A DNA stretch of 64,000 bases from Amycolatopsis sp. NBRC 101858 (GCF_030269325.1 NZ_BSTD01000005.1:825391-889390), one strand, 5' to 3'; positions 40,623-49,816 are shown, counted from the stretch's first letter. Program-made: numbers and translations. Notes: generated by a model not told the origin, from the sequence alone.

Positions 40623-41486
40623 ATGCGCATCGACCTGCACGCCCATTCCACCGCTTCCGACGGCACCGACTCGCCGGCCGGGCTCGTCGCCGCGGCCGCG
40701 AGAGCCGGGCTCGACGTCGTCGCGATCACCGACCACGACACCACCGCGGGCTGGGCCCCGGCCACCGCGGCCATCCCCCCAGGCCTGACGCTGGTACCCG
40801 GCGCCGAGCTTTCGACGGTTTCGATCAACCCCGAGACCGGCCGCCAGATCAGCGTCCACCTGCTGGCCTACCTCTTCGACCCGACGTCGGAGCCCGTCGT
40901 CACCGAGCAGACCCGGCTGCGCGTCGAGCGCCGCACGCGGCTGCGCCGGATGGCCGAGCGGATGGCCGCCGACGGCCTCCCGATCGACGCCGACGAGATC
41001 TTCGGCCTGCTCCCCGAGGACTCGCCGCCCGGGCGCCCGCACCTGGCCCAGGCGCTGGTCCGGGCCGGGCTGGTCAAGTCCGTCGACGAGGCCTTCGCCG
41101 ACTACCTCGGCCCGCGCCGCGGCTACTACGTCGCCCGCCGCGACACGCCCGTCGAGGAAGCCATCGACATGATCAGCGCGGCCGGCGGCGTCACGGTCAT
41201 CGCGCACCCCTTCGCCTTCAGCCGCGGCGCCACGATCAGCGAGGACACCCTCGCCGAGCTGGCCGCGCACGGGCTCACCGGCGTCGAGGCCGACCACCCC
41301 AACCACGACGAGCCGACGCGGGCCCGCACCCGCGCGCTGGCCGGCGAGCTCGGCCTGCTCGTCACCGGGTCCAGCGACTACCACGGCACGAACAAGACGA
41401 TCGCGCTCGGCGAGTGCACCACCGACCCCGGGCAGTTCGAGGAGCTCGTTTCGCGGGCGACGGGGTTCCAGGTCGTGAAGGGCTGA
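40623..41486 (+). CDS. PHP-domain phosphoesterase
   Basis: This 287-residue protein has the PHP metal motifs MRIDLHAHST, AITDHDTTAG, PGAELST, VIAHPF and SDYHG. It resembles 3',5'-nucleoside bisphosphate/RNase AM-type phosphatases (YciV). ATG 40623 is favoured over ATG 40614 because GACAAT ends 7 nt before it, consistent with leaderless expression. Confidence 0.9.
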   Translation: MRIDLHAHSTASDGTDSPAGLVAAAARAGLDVVAITDHDTTAGWAPATAAIPPGLTLVPGAELSTVSINPETGRQISVHLLAYLFDPTSEPVVTEQTRLRVERRTRLRRMAERMAADGLPIDADEIFGLLPEDSPPGRPHLAQALVRAGLVKSVDEAFADYLGPRRGYYVARRDTPVEEAIDMISAAGGVTVIAHPFAFSRGATISEDTLAELAAHGLTGVEADHPNHDEPTRARTRALAGELGLLVTGSSDYHGTNKTIALGECTTDPGQFEELVSRATGFQVVKG

Positions 41487-41487
41487 C

Positions 41488-42117
41488 ATGGCCATCGCCG
41501 ACTTCTTCGACGCGAAGCTCTTCATGAGCGCGACGATCACCCTGATCGTCATCATGGACCCACCCGGCACCGTGCCGGTGTTCCTCAGCCTGGTCGGCCG
41601 CAAGCCGGTGGCGACGCGGGCGCGCGCCGCCCGCCAGGCCGTGCTGGTGTCACTGCTGGTCATCAGCCTGTTCGCGGTGGCGGGCCAGGCGATCCTGGCC
41701 TACCTCGGCATCGGCATCCCGGCGCTGCAGGGCGCCGGCGGCCTGCTGCTCCTGCTCATCGCGCTGCAGCTGCTCACCGGCGGCGGCCACGAGCAGGAGG
41801 CGGCCACCGAAGACGTCAACGTCGCGCTCGTGCCGCTCGGCACGCCGCTGCTGGCCGGGCCCGGCGCGATCGCCGCGACCATCGTGTTCGTCCGGCAGGC
41901 CGACGGCCACATCGGCGCGTACATCGCGCTGGCGCTGGCGATCGTGATGACGCACTTCGTGATCTACATCTGCATGCGCTACTCCGGCGTCGTCATCCGG
42001 CTGATCAAGGAAAGCGGCATCACGCTGCTGGCCAAGGTGGCCGGCCTGCTGCTCGCGGCCATCGCCGTGGAGCTCGTCGCGAACTCCGTCCGGGGCTTCA
42101 TCGCCGGCGGCAACTGA
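41488..42117 (+). CDS. MarC-family integral membrane protein
   Basis: This 209-residue protein has six predicted membrane helices with the MarC family pattern (LIVIMDPPGTVPVFLSLVG, then VPLGTPLLAGPGAIA). Function is unsettled in the family. It starts directly after the PHP gene stop, so it is in the same operon. Confidence 0.88.
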   Translation: MAIADFFDAKLFMSATITLIVIMDPPGTVPVFLSLVGRKPVATRARAARQAVLVSLLVISLFAVAGQAILAYLGIGIPALQGAGGLLLLLIALQLLTGGGHEQEAATEDVNVALVPLGTPLLAGPGAIAATIVFVRQADGHIGAYIALALAIVMTHFVIYICMRYSGVVIRLIKESGITLLAKVAGLLLAAIAVELVANSVRGFIAGGN

Positions 42118-42162
42118 CCCCGCCTTTCGGGTTGTCCTGCCGGACAGGAACCGGCGGGTTCG

Positions 42163-42223
42163 TTGACATCGTTGGCACGCCTCCCGCAGATTGAACCTCA
42201 ACCCAGCGGTTGAAACGATTCAA
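42163..42223 (+). promoter_or_regulatory. Promoter and LacI-type operator of the rhamnosidase-like gene
   Basis: TTGACA (42163-42168) and CAGATT (42187-42192) with an 18-bp spacer form a plausible promoter. TTGAA-ACGA-TTCAA (42210-42223) just downstream is an inverted repeat of the LacI-family type with a central CG. The regulator gene is not in this neighbourhood. Confidence 0.6.
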
Positions 42224-42242
42224 ACGCCTTGCGGAGGCCTCG

Positions 42243-44714
42243 ATGAAGTGGCTCAGAGCAATCCTGCCGGTCACGGTCCTGGTGGCGAGCGGCGTGGTCG
42301 CGGCGCCGGCGGCGACCGCCCTGCCGGGCCCGGGCTGGCAGAAGTACGTCGTCGCGCCGTCGAGCCGGGACGTCGAGCCGGTGAAGGTGCTGTCGACCAG
42401 CGGCGACGTCACGAACCCGAACGGCCTGCTGGGCCGGGGCGTCACGACGTTCAAGCGGCAGGCGCCGCCGCCGAAGCCGGCCTGGCCGGCGGGGACCACG
42501 GCGGCCGCGTCGTCGTTCCACGCGCCGAACAACGGCGGGAACGGCCAGCCGCGGACGTACGAGCCGGGCAACGCCGTCGACGGCAACCCGGACACGTTCT
42601 GGAACGACGACACGATCGGCGCCTACCCCGACGTCCTGACCATCACCTCGGCCGCACCGGTCGAACTCCCCGGCGTCACGATTCTGTCCAGTGTGGACGG
42701 TGTGCCGCAGGACTACACGGTGGAGGTGCTGGACGCGGGCGCGTGGCGCGTCGCGGCTTCGGTGAGCGGCAACACCGCCGTCCAGCGCGCGGTCGCGTTC
42801 GACCGGCCGGTGACGACCACGCAGGTCCGGATCACCGTGACGAAGGACCAGAACACGCCATCGGGGGAGTTCAGCCGCGTCAACGAGGTCTGGCCCGGCC
42901 TGGTGGCCGACCCGCCGGTGCCGGTCGCGGTGGTGGACTTCGGCAAGGTCGTCGCCGGGTACCCGAAGATCTCGTTCGCGGGCGCGTCGGCGAACCACCC
43001 CGGCATCCGGGTGTCGACCTCGGAAACCCAGCAGTACCTGGGCGAACGCTCCGACTTCTCGCGCTCGGACTTCTCCGGCGGGCCGGGCAGCGACCAGATC
43101 GCCGTGCCGGCGACGCCGACCGTCTGGCGCGACACGAAGGGCTGCGCCAACGGGACCCAGGTGTGCGCGGACGGCCTGCGCGGCTTCCGCTACCTGCGGA
43201 TCAGCCTCGACGCGCTGGCGTCGGACGCGCCGCTCACCGAGCCCTCCGGCGAGGTGCGCATCAACGGCGTCTCGCTCGAATTCACGCCGTTCCTCGGCAC
43301 GCCGAGCAGCTACAAGGGCTGGTTCGAGTCGTCCGATGACGCCTTGAACCGCTACTGGTACGCGGCGTCGTACACCAACGAGCTGGGCATGGACACCTTC
43401 CGCGAGTCCGATGTGGACCCACGCGGCGCGTTCTCCCCGTCGCTGGACGGGAAACTGGTGCTGCACGACGGCGCCAAGCGCGACCGGGACCCGTACGTCG
43501 GCGACGTCGCGGTGTCCGGGCTGACGGAGTACCTGACGCACCAGGACGGCACGGCGGCTCGCAACGTCTTGGCCGACCTGGCCGACCACCAGCGGGCCGA
43601 CGGCTGGATCCCGCCCGCGTCGATCAACAACTACACGTTGCCGCTGTTCGACTATCCGCTCTGGTGGGTGACGTCGAGCTGGGACTACGTGCTCTACACG
43701 GGCGACACCGCGTACGCGTCTTCGTACTACTCGCAGCTCGTGAAGACGCTCGACGCGTGGTACCCGTCGGTCACCGATTCGCGCGGGTTGCTCGCGAAGG
43801 GCCTCAACGGCACCGGCGGCTACGGCGACTACGCGTTCCTGCCGCGTACGGGCGAAGTGACGTACTACAACGCGTTGTACGTCCGGGCGCTCCAGGGCGC
43901 GGCGGGTCTGGCGCGGGCGACCGGGCACGCCGCTGACGCGGATCGGTGGCTTTCGCGGGCCTCCGGCGTCGCGGCGGCGGTGAACCAGTACCTGTGGGAC
44001 CCGGCGGCGGGGGCGTACCTCGATTCGGGGACGGGCGCGGTGCGCCACGGGCAGGACGGCAACAGCCAGGCCGTGCTGGCCGGTATCGCGTCTCCGGCGC
44101 AGGCCACTTCGGCGCTGGCGCGGCTGGCGGCCGGGGCGTTGCCTTACGGGAATCCGTTCATGGACAACGACACTCTCGTCTCCGACGGGACGAAGCGCGT
44201 GTATGCGTTCACGTCGTTCCCGGAGATCCAGGCCCGGTTCCGGACCGGGCAGGCGGCGTCGGCGATCGACCAGATCAAGCGGATGTACGGCTGGATGACG
44301 TCCCATGACCCGGGAATCACGGCGTGGGAGGGCATCGGCGACGGCGGTTCGCACTACGAGCAGGGGTACACGTCGGCGGCGCACGGCTGGTCGACGGGTG
44401 TCGTGCCCGCGTTGACCAACGAACTGCTGGGCGTCTCACCGGCCTCGCCGGGCTTCGCGACGTGGACGGTTGCGCCGCACCCGGGTTCCGTTTCGTGGGC
44501 ACGCGGAGCGGTGCCGACGCCGAAGGGCGCGTTGTCGGCTTCGTGGACTCAGCAGGGTTCGGTGTTCTCGTTGACGGTGACGGCTCCTCGGGGGACGTCC
44601 GGTTCGCTGGTGGTGCCGGCCGGGCGGTTGGTACTGCTGGACGGCAAGCCGGTGCGGAACGGCGGGCCGCTGGCCGTCTCCGGCGGGACGCACACGGTGC
44701 TCGTCGTGCGGTAG
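42243..44714 (+). CDS. Secreted alpha-L-rhamnosidase-like glycoside hydrolase with discoidin domain
   Basis: This 823-residue protein has a signal peptide (1-28, ILPVTVLVASGVVAAPAATA) and an F5/8-type (discoidin) domain at about 85-195 (GNAVDGNPDTFWNDD). A beta-sandwich follows, then an (alpha/alpha)6 barrel of the GH78-like type containing HDGAKRDRDPYVGD near residue 410, the acid/base region, and a C-terminal beta domain. It probably releases rhamnose or a similar sugar from plant or microbial glycans outside the cell. A strong GGAGG precedes the ATG. The LacI-type operator fits substrate induction. Confidence 0.82.
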   Translation: MKWLRAILPVTVLVASGVVAAPAATALPGPGWQKYVVAPSSRDVEPVKVLSTSGDVTNPNGLLGRGVTTFKRQAPPPKPAWPAGTTAAASSFHAPNNGGNGQPRTYEPGNAVDGNPDTFWNDDTIGAYPDVLTITSAAPVELPGVTILSSVDGVPQDYTVEVLDAGAWRVAASVSGNTAVQRAVAFDRPVTTTQVRITVTKDQNTPSGEFSRVNEVWPGLVADPPVPVAVVDFGKVVAGYPKISFAGASANHPGIRVSTSETQQYLGERSDFSRSDFSGGPGSDQIAVPATPTVWRDTKGCANGTQVCADGLRGFRYLRISLDALASDAPLTEPSGEVRINGVSLEFTPFLGTPSSYKGWFESSDDALNRYWYAASYTNELGMDTFRESDVDPRGAFSPSLDGKLVLHDGAKRDRDPYVGDVAVSGLTEYLTHQDGTAARNVLADLADHQRADGWIPPASINNYTLPLFDYPLWWVTSSWDYVLYTGDTAYASSYYSQLVKTLDAWYPSVTDSRGLLAKGLNGTGGYGDYAFLPRTGEVTYYNALYVRALQGAAGLARATGHAADADRWLSRASGVAAAVNQYLWDPAAGAYLDSGTGAVRHGQDGNSQAVLAGIASPAQATSALARLAAGALPYGNPFMDNDTLVSDGTKRVYAFTSFPEIQARFRTGQAASAIDQIKRMYGWMTSHDPGITAWEGIGDGGSHYEQGYTSAAHGWSTGVVPALTNELLGVSPASPGFATWTVAPHPGSVSWARGAVPTPKGALSASWTQQGSVFSLTVTAPRGTSGSLVVPAGRLVLLDGKPVRNGGPLAVSGGTHTVLVVR

Positions 44715-44717
44715 CCG

Positions 44718-44756
44718 CACTTTCCGCGCGGGGTGGCTCGCCCCGCGCGGAAAGTG
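44718..44756 (+). terminator. Perfect 16-bp hairpin terminator after the rhamnosidase-like gene
   Basis: CACTTTCCGCGCGGGG pairs perfectly with CCCCGCGCGGAAAGTG around a 7-nt loop, beginning 3 nt after the stop. Confidence 0.88.
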
Positions 44757-44767
44757 TCGGTGACATC

Positions 44768-44810
44768 TGGGGCTTCGCCCCACGTCGGGGGCTCCGCCAC
44801 CCGAACCCCC
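44768..44810. repeat. Double GC hairpin, possible dispersed extragenic repeat
   Basis: TGGGGC-TTC-GCCCCA is followed by a second potential stem between GGGGG and CCCCC (44787-44810). Paired small hairpins of this form recur between genes in many actinomycetes. Whether this one is dispersed in this genome cannot be seen from one window. Confidence 0.45.
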
Positions 44811-44847
44811 GGAAAAACTGTCGGTGGTGGTGCGTAGCGTGGGCGGC

Positions 44848-45711
44848 GTGAAGGAGCAGATGGGGTTCGACTTCGGCGTCGCGCAACCGGTGCGGCTCAC
44901 GAAGGTGTCGCCGGCGCGGCTGGCCACCTTCGACGACTGCCCGCGCCGGTACAAGCTCGCGTACCTCGAACGGCCGACCCCGCAGCGCACGGGGCCGTGG
45001 GCGCACAGCACGCTCGGTGCGGTGGTGCACAACGCGCTGCGGGCGTTGTTCGACCTGCCGGTGCTCAAGCGGGTGCCGCAGCGGGCGGTGGCGCTGGTGG
45101 CGGAGTTCTGGAAGGACGCGGGCTTCGAGAGTGAGGAGCAGGCGGCGCGCTACCGGGCGCGGGCCAAGGGGTGGGTGGCGGAGTACGTCGAGGACAACGA
45201 CGTCAGCCACGACCCGGTCGGGCTCGAGCGGTGGGTGTCGGCGCCGGTGAGCCCGGCGCCGGGGGAGAAGCCGTCGATGATCATCGAGGGCCGCGCGGAC
45301 CGCATCGACGCCCGCGAGGGCGAGCTGGTCATCGTCGACTACAAGACGGGACGCCGTCCGCCGGACGAGTACGAGGCCCGGGCGTCGCAGGCACTGGCGC
45401 TGTACGCGGTGGCGGCGGCGCGGACGTTGCGGATGCCGTGCACGACGGTGGAGCTGCACCACCTCCCGACGGGCACGATCGCGGCGGCCGAGCACACCCC
45501 GGAGAGCCTGCGCAGGCACCTCCAACGCGCCGACGAGACCGCCGGAGACCTGAGGCTGGCCACGGATACCCTGGACGCGGGCGGCGACGAGGACGTGCTG
45601 TTCCCAGCCCGCCCCGACCGCCGTTGCGCCTGGTGCGACTTCAGGCCGAGCTGCAAGGCGGGGCAGGAAGCGGCCCCGCAGATGCAGCCCTGGGACCTGC
45701 TCGCCCCCTGA
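44848..45711 (+). CDS. RecB-family/Cas4-like nuclease with probable Fe-S cluster
   Basis: This is a protein of about 287 residues with a PD-(D/E)XK nuclease core (IIEGRADRIDAREGELVIVDYKTGRR). The four Cys that bind a 4Fe-4S cluster in Cas4/AddB-type nucleases are the Cys of DDCPRRYKL near the N-terminus and CAWCDFRPSC at the C-terminus. No CRISPR genes are nearby, so DNA repair or recombination is likelier. The GTG at 44848 lies 7 nt after TAGCGT (leaderless); earlier in-frame GTG codons exist. Confidence 0.87.
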   Translation: MKEQMGFDFGVAQPVRLTKVSPARLATFDDCPRRYKLAYLERPTPQRTGPWAHSTLGAVVHNALRALFDLPVLKRVPQRAVALVAEFWKDAGFESEEQAARYRARAKGWVAEYVEDNDVSHDPVGLERWVSAPVSPAPGEKPSMIIEGRADRIDAREGELVIVDYKTGRRPPDEYEARASQALALYAVAAARTLRMPCTTVELHHLPTGTIAAAEHTPESLRRHLQRADETAGDLRLATDTLDAGGDEDVLFPARPDRRCAWCDFRPSCKAGQEAAPQMQPWDLLAP

Positions 45712-45723
45712 CCGGGAGGAAAA

Positions 45724-46371
45724 GTGGCTTCACCGGACACCGACGAACTGTCCACGGTGCCCATGCCCACTGGCGGGTCTGACGCGGAGTCCGAGGCTGG
45801 GGCTGGGCCGGCAGCTGCGGCGCGGGCGGTTCCGGAGCAGGAGACCGAGCCGTTGGCCGTGGGTTCCAGCGCGGCTGAGGCGCGGGCGGTTCCGCAGCAG
45901 CAGACCGAGCCGCTGGCCGCGGGTTCCAGCGCAGCTGCGGCGCGGGCGGTTCCGGAGCAGGAGACCGAGCGGCCGACTGACGGTCCCAGCGCGGCTGAGG
46001 CGCAGACGGTTCCTCAGGAACGTGTCGAGCCCGAGCTGATCGAGCCGGCCGATGCCGCCCCTGAACCCGAGGCGGAGGCACCCGCCGAGCCTCCGAAACC
46101 CGGCGGCCGCTGGTGGCGTGGATTCACCGGCTCGCTCGCCGCCGGTCTCACGGTCCTGGCGATCGGTGTCCTCGCGGTCGCGGTGATCGACCTGAACACC
46201 GGCGCCCCCGGTCCCGGCGCGGTGCTGCTGATCGGCCACCCGGTGGCGGCGATACTGGCCTTGCTGGCCCAGCGGGTCGCCGACCGCCGCGACGGTGCCC
46301 CGGCCGCGGGTGCGGGCCTGGCGGTCGTGCTCTTCACCGTCTCGGCCCTGACCCTCTTCTGGCTCACCTGA
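45724..46371 (+). CDS. Membrane protein with 20-residue tandem repeats
   Basis: This 215-residue protein has an acidic, disordered N-terminal region carrying nearly four 20-residue repeats (consensus ARAVPEQETEPLAVGSSAAE) and then three membrane helices (about 130-153, 160-180, 195-214). GGGAGGAAAA precedes the GTG. Family not recognised; the repeat arm likely faces the cytoplasm. Confidence 0.7.
   Translation: MASPDTDELSTVPMPTGGSDAESEAGAGPAAAARAVPEQETEPLAVGSSAAEARAVPQQQTEPLAAGSSAAAARAVPEQETERPTDGPSAAEAQTVPQERVEPELIEPADAAPEPEAEAPAEPPKPGGRWWRGFTGSLAAGLTVLAIGVLAVAVIDLNTGAPGPGAVLLIGHPVAAILALLAQRVADRRDGAPAAGAGLAVVLFTVSALTLFWLT
45807..46025 (+). repeat. In-frame 60-bp tandem repeat array (about 3.7 copies)
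   Basis: The block containing CGCGGGCGGTTCCG recurs at 45821, 45881, 45941 and, diverged, 46001: an exact 60-bp period within the coding sequence. Copy number is expected to vary between strains. Confidence 0.9.
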
Positions 46372-46391
46372 GCCCGAAGCGAAGCCGCCAC

Positions 46392-46454
46392 CTCGCGTAC
46401 CCGGAGGGTCGGCTCGCGTACCCAGGCGGTCGGCTCGCGTGCCTGGAGGGTCGG
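46392..46454. repeat. Three 21-bp direct repeats between genes
   Basis: CTCGCGTACCCGGAGGGTCGG and two variants stand head to tail at 46392, 46413 and 46434 in the 86-bp space between the two convergent genes. No hairpin-type terminator is obvious there. Confidence 0.85.
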
Positions 46455-46457
46455 CCC

Positions 46458-47768
46458 TTACTTCAAGGCCGTCAGCGTGCCGCCGCGTTCTTCCAGCAGG
46501 ACCGGGCCCGCCGCGCCCAGCCGGACCACTCCCGTGTACCCGCGGCGGTCCACCCCGACCGTGCGGATCGTCGACCCGTCGTTCTCGTTCAGCACCGCCA
46601 AGCCGCCCTTGATCGGGACCACCAGCTGCCGGGCGAACACGATCCCCGGGCCCGAAGCGCTGCTCAACGTCCACCGCGGCGAAAGGTCGTCGCGCGACAG
46701 CGCCAGCATCTTCGACCCGCTGAACCAGTACAGGTTCTGCGTCGTCTGGGTCGTCGCCTCGACGCCCGCGGGGGGATCCGCGGCCAGGTCGGCCGCGGGC
46801 ACGTCCAGCGGGTACGCCGCGCGCTGGGAACCGTCGCCGTTGTAGATCACCAGGAGTTTCTGGTCCGGCAGCACCACCGCCGTCAGGTCACCCGACATCG
46901 CGATCACCCGGGCCCGCTTGCCGGCCAGCACGCTGCTGAACGCCACCGACGGCTCGTCGTCCTTCTCCGGGGCCGCCTTGTACACCGTCAGGCGGTCGGC
47001 CGGGTCGCCCGGGCAGCGCTCGATCACGCCGACCTTGCCCGACGCCGCCGCGACCGTGCCGTACGTGCAGCCCGTGCGGGGCTGCTTGCCCGCGTTGACC
47101 AGCGCCGGGACCTGGCCGTACTCGGCGCTCTGCACCAGGTCGTCGCGCCACGTCGTCAGGAGCTTCTTGCCCGTGGCCGTCACGTGCGAACCGTCGCTCA
47201 CCAGCTGCGTGCCCAGCTCCGCGTTGCCGTTGCGCTGCGCCGTGATCCGGCCGGTGCCCGGGTCGAGCTGCGTGACCTCGCTGCAGTTCTCGGTCTTGTG
47301 GTAGACGGCGTTCAGCCGCCCCCACGTCTCGTTCAGCGTGCACAGCGGCAGGTCACGCGTGTAGTGCCAGCGGATCTGGCCGGTCAGCGGGTCGCGGGCG
47401 GCGACCTCGCCGCCGTCCGCCGTCGCCACCGCGTCGCCCGCCACCACCGGGATCGGGGTCGCGCCGCTGCGGGCGCTCCACAGCTCGGCCAGCGAGCCGG
47501 GCACCGCGTCCGGCGCCGCGGGCAGCGGCGGGGGTGCCGCCGCCTCGGTCCGGTCGGTGGCCGCGCTGTCGCTCGTCACGCCGATGACCAGCGCGGCGGC
47601 GAGCGCGGCGACCGCGACCAGCGCCGCGATCACCCGGTCCCGCCCGCGGTTCCAAGGCGAGCGACGCGCCTTGACCCGCGGGGCGGGCGGAGTGCTTTCG
47701 ACGTCCTCGAGGACGTCCTCCGAGCCGTATTCAGGAGTCTCTTCAGGCGTCTTCTCGACGTCGCTCAC
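46458..47768 (-). CDS. Membrane-anchored PQQ-like beta-propeller protein
   Basis: This 436-residue protein has an acidic cytoplasmic N-terminus, one membrane helix (about 47-65, VIAALVAVAALAAALVIGV) and an extracytoplasmic beta propeller of PQQ-like blades (GGEVAARDPLTGQIRWHY, PGTGRITAQRNGN and others). It lies 24 bp downstream of rhlE on the same strand, as Rv3212 adjoins rhlE in M. tuberculosis. Function unknown. Confidence 0.82.
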   Translation of the reverse strand: MSDVEKTPEETPEYGSEDVLEDVESTPPAPRVKARRSPWNRGRDRVIAALVAVAALAAALVIGVTSDSAATDRTEAAAPPPLPAAPDAVPGSLAELWSARSGATPIPVVAGDAVATADGGEVAARDPLTGQIRWHYTRDLPLCTLNETWGRLNAVYHKTENCSEVTQLDPGTGRITAQRNGNAELGTQLVSDGSHVTATGKKLLTTWRDDLVQSAEYGQVPALVNAGKQPRTGCTYGTVAAASGKVGVIERCPGDPADRLTVYKAAPEKDDEPSVAFSSVLAGKRARVIAMSGDLTAVVLPDQKLLVIYNGDGSQRAAYPLDVPAADLAADPPAGVEATTQTTQNLYWFSGSKMLALSRDDLSPRWTLSSASGPGIVFARQLVVPIKGGLAVLNENDGSTIRTVGVDRRGYTGVVRLGAAGPVLLEERGGTLTALK

Positions 47769-47792
47769 GTGCCGGGACCCCCGCGCTCAGGT

Positions 47793-49493
47793 TCAGTCTG
47801 CCGACGCAGGTGTATCAGACGTCGCGGCGGGACGGCGACGGCGGCGCCGCCGAGCGGGCCGCTCGGCGTTCTCGCCGGCCTCCTTCTCGGTGGCCGGGCC
47901 GGTCGCTTCCGGTGCGGTGCCGCGGGTGCGGCGACGCGTCCGGGTACGTCCCTCCGACGACGCCGGAGCATCGTCCGAAGAGGCGGCAGCGGCGTTGTCC
48001 GCGGCCTCGATCGCTTCGGCCGCCCGCGAGCCACCGCGGGTCCGCTTGCGCGGGGTGCGGTTGCGCTTGCGCGGCGCGTCTTCCGAGGCGGTCTCGCCGG
48101 CCTTGCCCCGGCCACGCGGGCCGCGGCGCTTGCCACCGAGGTCTTCTTCCTCCTCGGCGGCCAGGCCGGCGCGGGTGCGGTTGGCCAGCGGCAGCCGGCC
48201 CTTCGTGCCCTCCGGGATGCCCAGGTCCTCGTACAGGTGCTTCGACGACGAGTACGTCTCCACCGGCTCCGGCTTGTCGAGGCCGAGGGTGTCCGAGATC
48301 AGCTTCCAGCGGGGCATCTCGTCCCAGTCGACGAGGGTGACCGCGACGCCGGTGCGGCCCGCGCGGCCGGTGCGGCCGATGCGGTGGACGTAGGTCTTCT
48401 CGTCGTCCGGGCACTGGTAGTTGATGACGTGCGTGACGTCGTCGATGTCGATGCCGCGGGCGGCGACGTCGGTCGCGACCAGCACGTCGACCTTGCCGGA
48501 GCGGAACGCGCGCAGCGCCTGCTCGCGGGCGCCCTGGCCCAGGTCGCCGTGCACGGCGGCGGCCGCGAAGCCGCGCTCGACCAGGTCGTCGGCCACCTTC
48601 TGCGCGGTGCGCTTGGTGCGGCTGAAGATCATCGTGAGGCCGCGGCCCTCGGCCTGCAGCACGCGGGCGATCACCTCGGGCTTGTCCATCGAGTGCGCCC
48701 GGTAGACGAACTGGGTGGTGCGCTCGTGGATCGCGCTCGCGTCGTTCTCTTCGGCGCGGATGTGCGTCGGCTGCTGCAGGAACGTGCGGGCCAGCGTGAT
48801 GATCGGGCCGGGCATGGTGGCCGAGAACAGCATGGTCTGCCGCTCGTCCGGCACCATCCGCAGGATGCGCTCGATGTCGGGCAGGAAGCCCAGGTCGAGC
48901 ATCTCGTCGGCCTCGTCCAGCACGAGACCGCGGACCTTGCCGAGCACGAGGTGCTGCTGCTCGGCCAGGTCGAGCAGGCGGCCCGGGGTGCCGATCACGA
49001 CGTCGATGCCCTTGCGGAGCGCCTCGATCTGCGGCTCGTACGGGCGGCCGCCGTAGATGGCCAGGGTGCGGATGCCGAGGTGCTTGCCGGCGCCCTTGAG
49101 GTCGTTGGCGACCTGGATGCACAGCTCGCGGGTCGGCACCACGACCAGCACCTGCGGGGTGCCGTCGCCGGGGACCTGCACGCGGTGCAGCAGCGGGACG
49201 CCGAAGCCCAGGGTCTTGCCCATGCCGGTGCGGGCCTGGCCGATGAGGTCGTCGCCGGCCATCGCGAGCGGCAGCGTGAGCGCCTGGATCGCGAAGGTCC
49301 GCTCGATGCCGGCCTCGCCGAGGGCCTTGACGATCTCCGGCTTGACGCCGAAGGACGCGAAGGTCGGGGCTTCGGGCTCGACCTCGACCCCCGCCTGCAG
49401 CGGGTGGGAGGTGTCGAGCGCGGCCGGGCCGGTCTCGCTGTGTTCCAGCGCGACGGCGGGGGTCTGTTCGGTTGTGGGAATTTCTGCGGTCAG
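47793..49493 (-). CDS. rhlE: DEAD-box RNA helicase with apparent CTG start
   Basis: This 566-residue protein has helicase motifs I (ARTGMGKT), Ia (PTRELCIQ), II (VLDEADEM), III (SATM) and VI (HRIGRTGRAGR), plus a basic Arg/Lys-rich C-terminal tail for RNA binding. The first ATG (49262) would cut off the Q-motif, which is clearly encoded upstream (PTFASFGV, then GIERTFAIQALTLPL). The frame stays open to 49493 and beyond but offers no ATG, GTG or TTG. CTG 49493, behind GAGAGG, is the best start. It acts in RNA remodelling and ribosome or decay pathways. Confidence 0.9.
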   Translation of the reverse strand: MTAEIPTTEQTPAVALEHSETGPAALDTSHPLQAGVEVEPEAPTFASFGVKPEIVKALGEAGIERTFAIQALTLPLAMAGDDLIGQARTGMGKTLGFGVPLLHRVQVPGDGTPQVLVVVPTRELCIQVANDLKGAGKHLGIRTLAIYGGRPYEPQIEALRKGIDVVIGTPGRLLDLAEQQHLVLGKVRGLVLDEADEMLDLGFLPDIERILRMVPDERQTMLFSATMPGPIITLARTFLQQPTHIRAEENDASAIHERTTQFVYRAHSMDKPEVIARVLQAEGRGLTMIFSRTKRTAQKVADDLVERGFAAAAVHGDLGQGAREQALRAFRSGKVDVLVATDVAARGIDIDDVTHVINYQCPDDEKTYVHRIGRTGRAGRTGVAVTLVDWDEMPRWKLISDTLGLDKPEPVETYSSSKHLYEDLGIPEGTKGRLPLANRTRAGLAAEEEEDLGGKRRGPRGRGKAGETASEDAPRKRNRTPRKRTRGGSRAAEAIEAADNAAAASSDDAPASSEGRTRTRRRTRGTAPEATGPATEKEAGENAERPARRRRRRRPAATSDTPASAD

Positions 49494-49816
49494 GGTGATC
49501 GCCTCTCTCGTGACCAGCGCGCACAGCCGTGTGTCCGCTCGACACTCGACCGGGAGTAAACCCTGGTCCCTGGCGCTGATCTGGAGCGCGGAACCGGTCC
49601 GTCCCGGGAATGCCGGAAGAGGCGTGCACGCACATTGCAGTACGTCGGCAAGCCAACGTGACCTGCCTGTTCCCGACGCCGGTATGGCGTACGGAAGCTT
49701 CTGTTTCCATCGCAGTGTACCTGGTCAGCAGTTTTTCGACAGTACCCGGCACGCCGGAACCAGTGTGATCGGTCTCGTCCCGACACGCCCGGGTGCTTCG
49801 GCGATACCCTGCCCCC
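49494..49816. other. 323-bp space between divergent rhlE and ferritin-like genes
   Basis: It holds a TACCCT -10 (49805-49810) for the rightward gene and must hold the rhlE promoter, probably leaving a long 5' leader as is common for DEAD-box helicase genes. I see no ORF with a credible start in it. Confidence 0.5.

Noticed and set aside
45807..46454. Possible CRISPR-like array from regularly spaced repeats
   Set aside because: The 60-bp units are contiguous coding repeats with no unique spacers, the 21-bp units are head to tail, and no cas genes are nearby. The Cas4-like nuclease at 44848 stands alone.
46113..49559. A 1148-codon open frame on the + strand
   Set aside because: It runs antisense through the PQQ-like gene and rhlE, has an Arg/Gly/Ala-rich composition typical of GC-driven shadow frames, and has no domain pattern.
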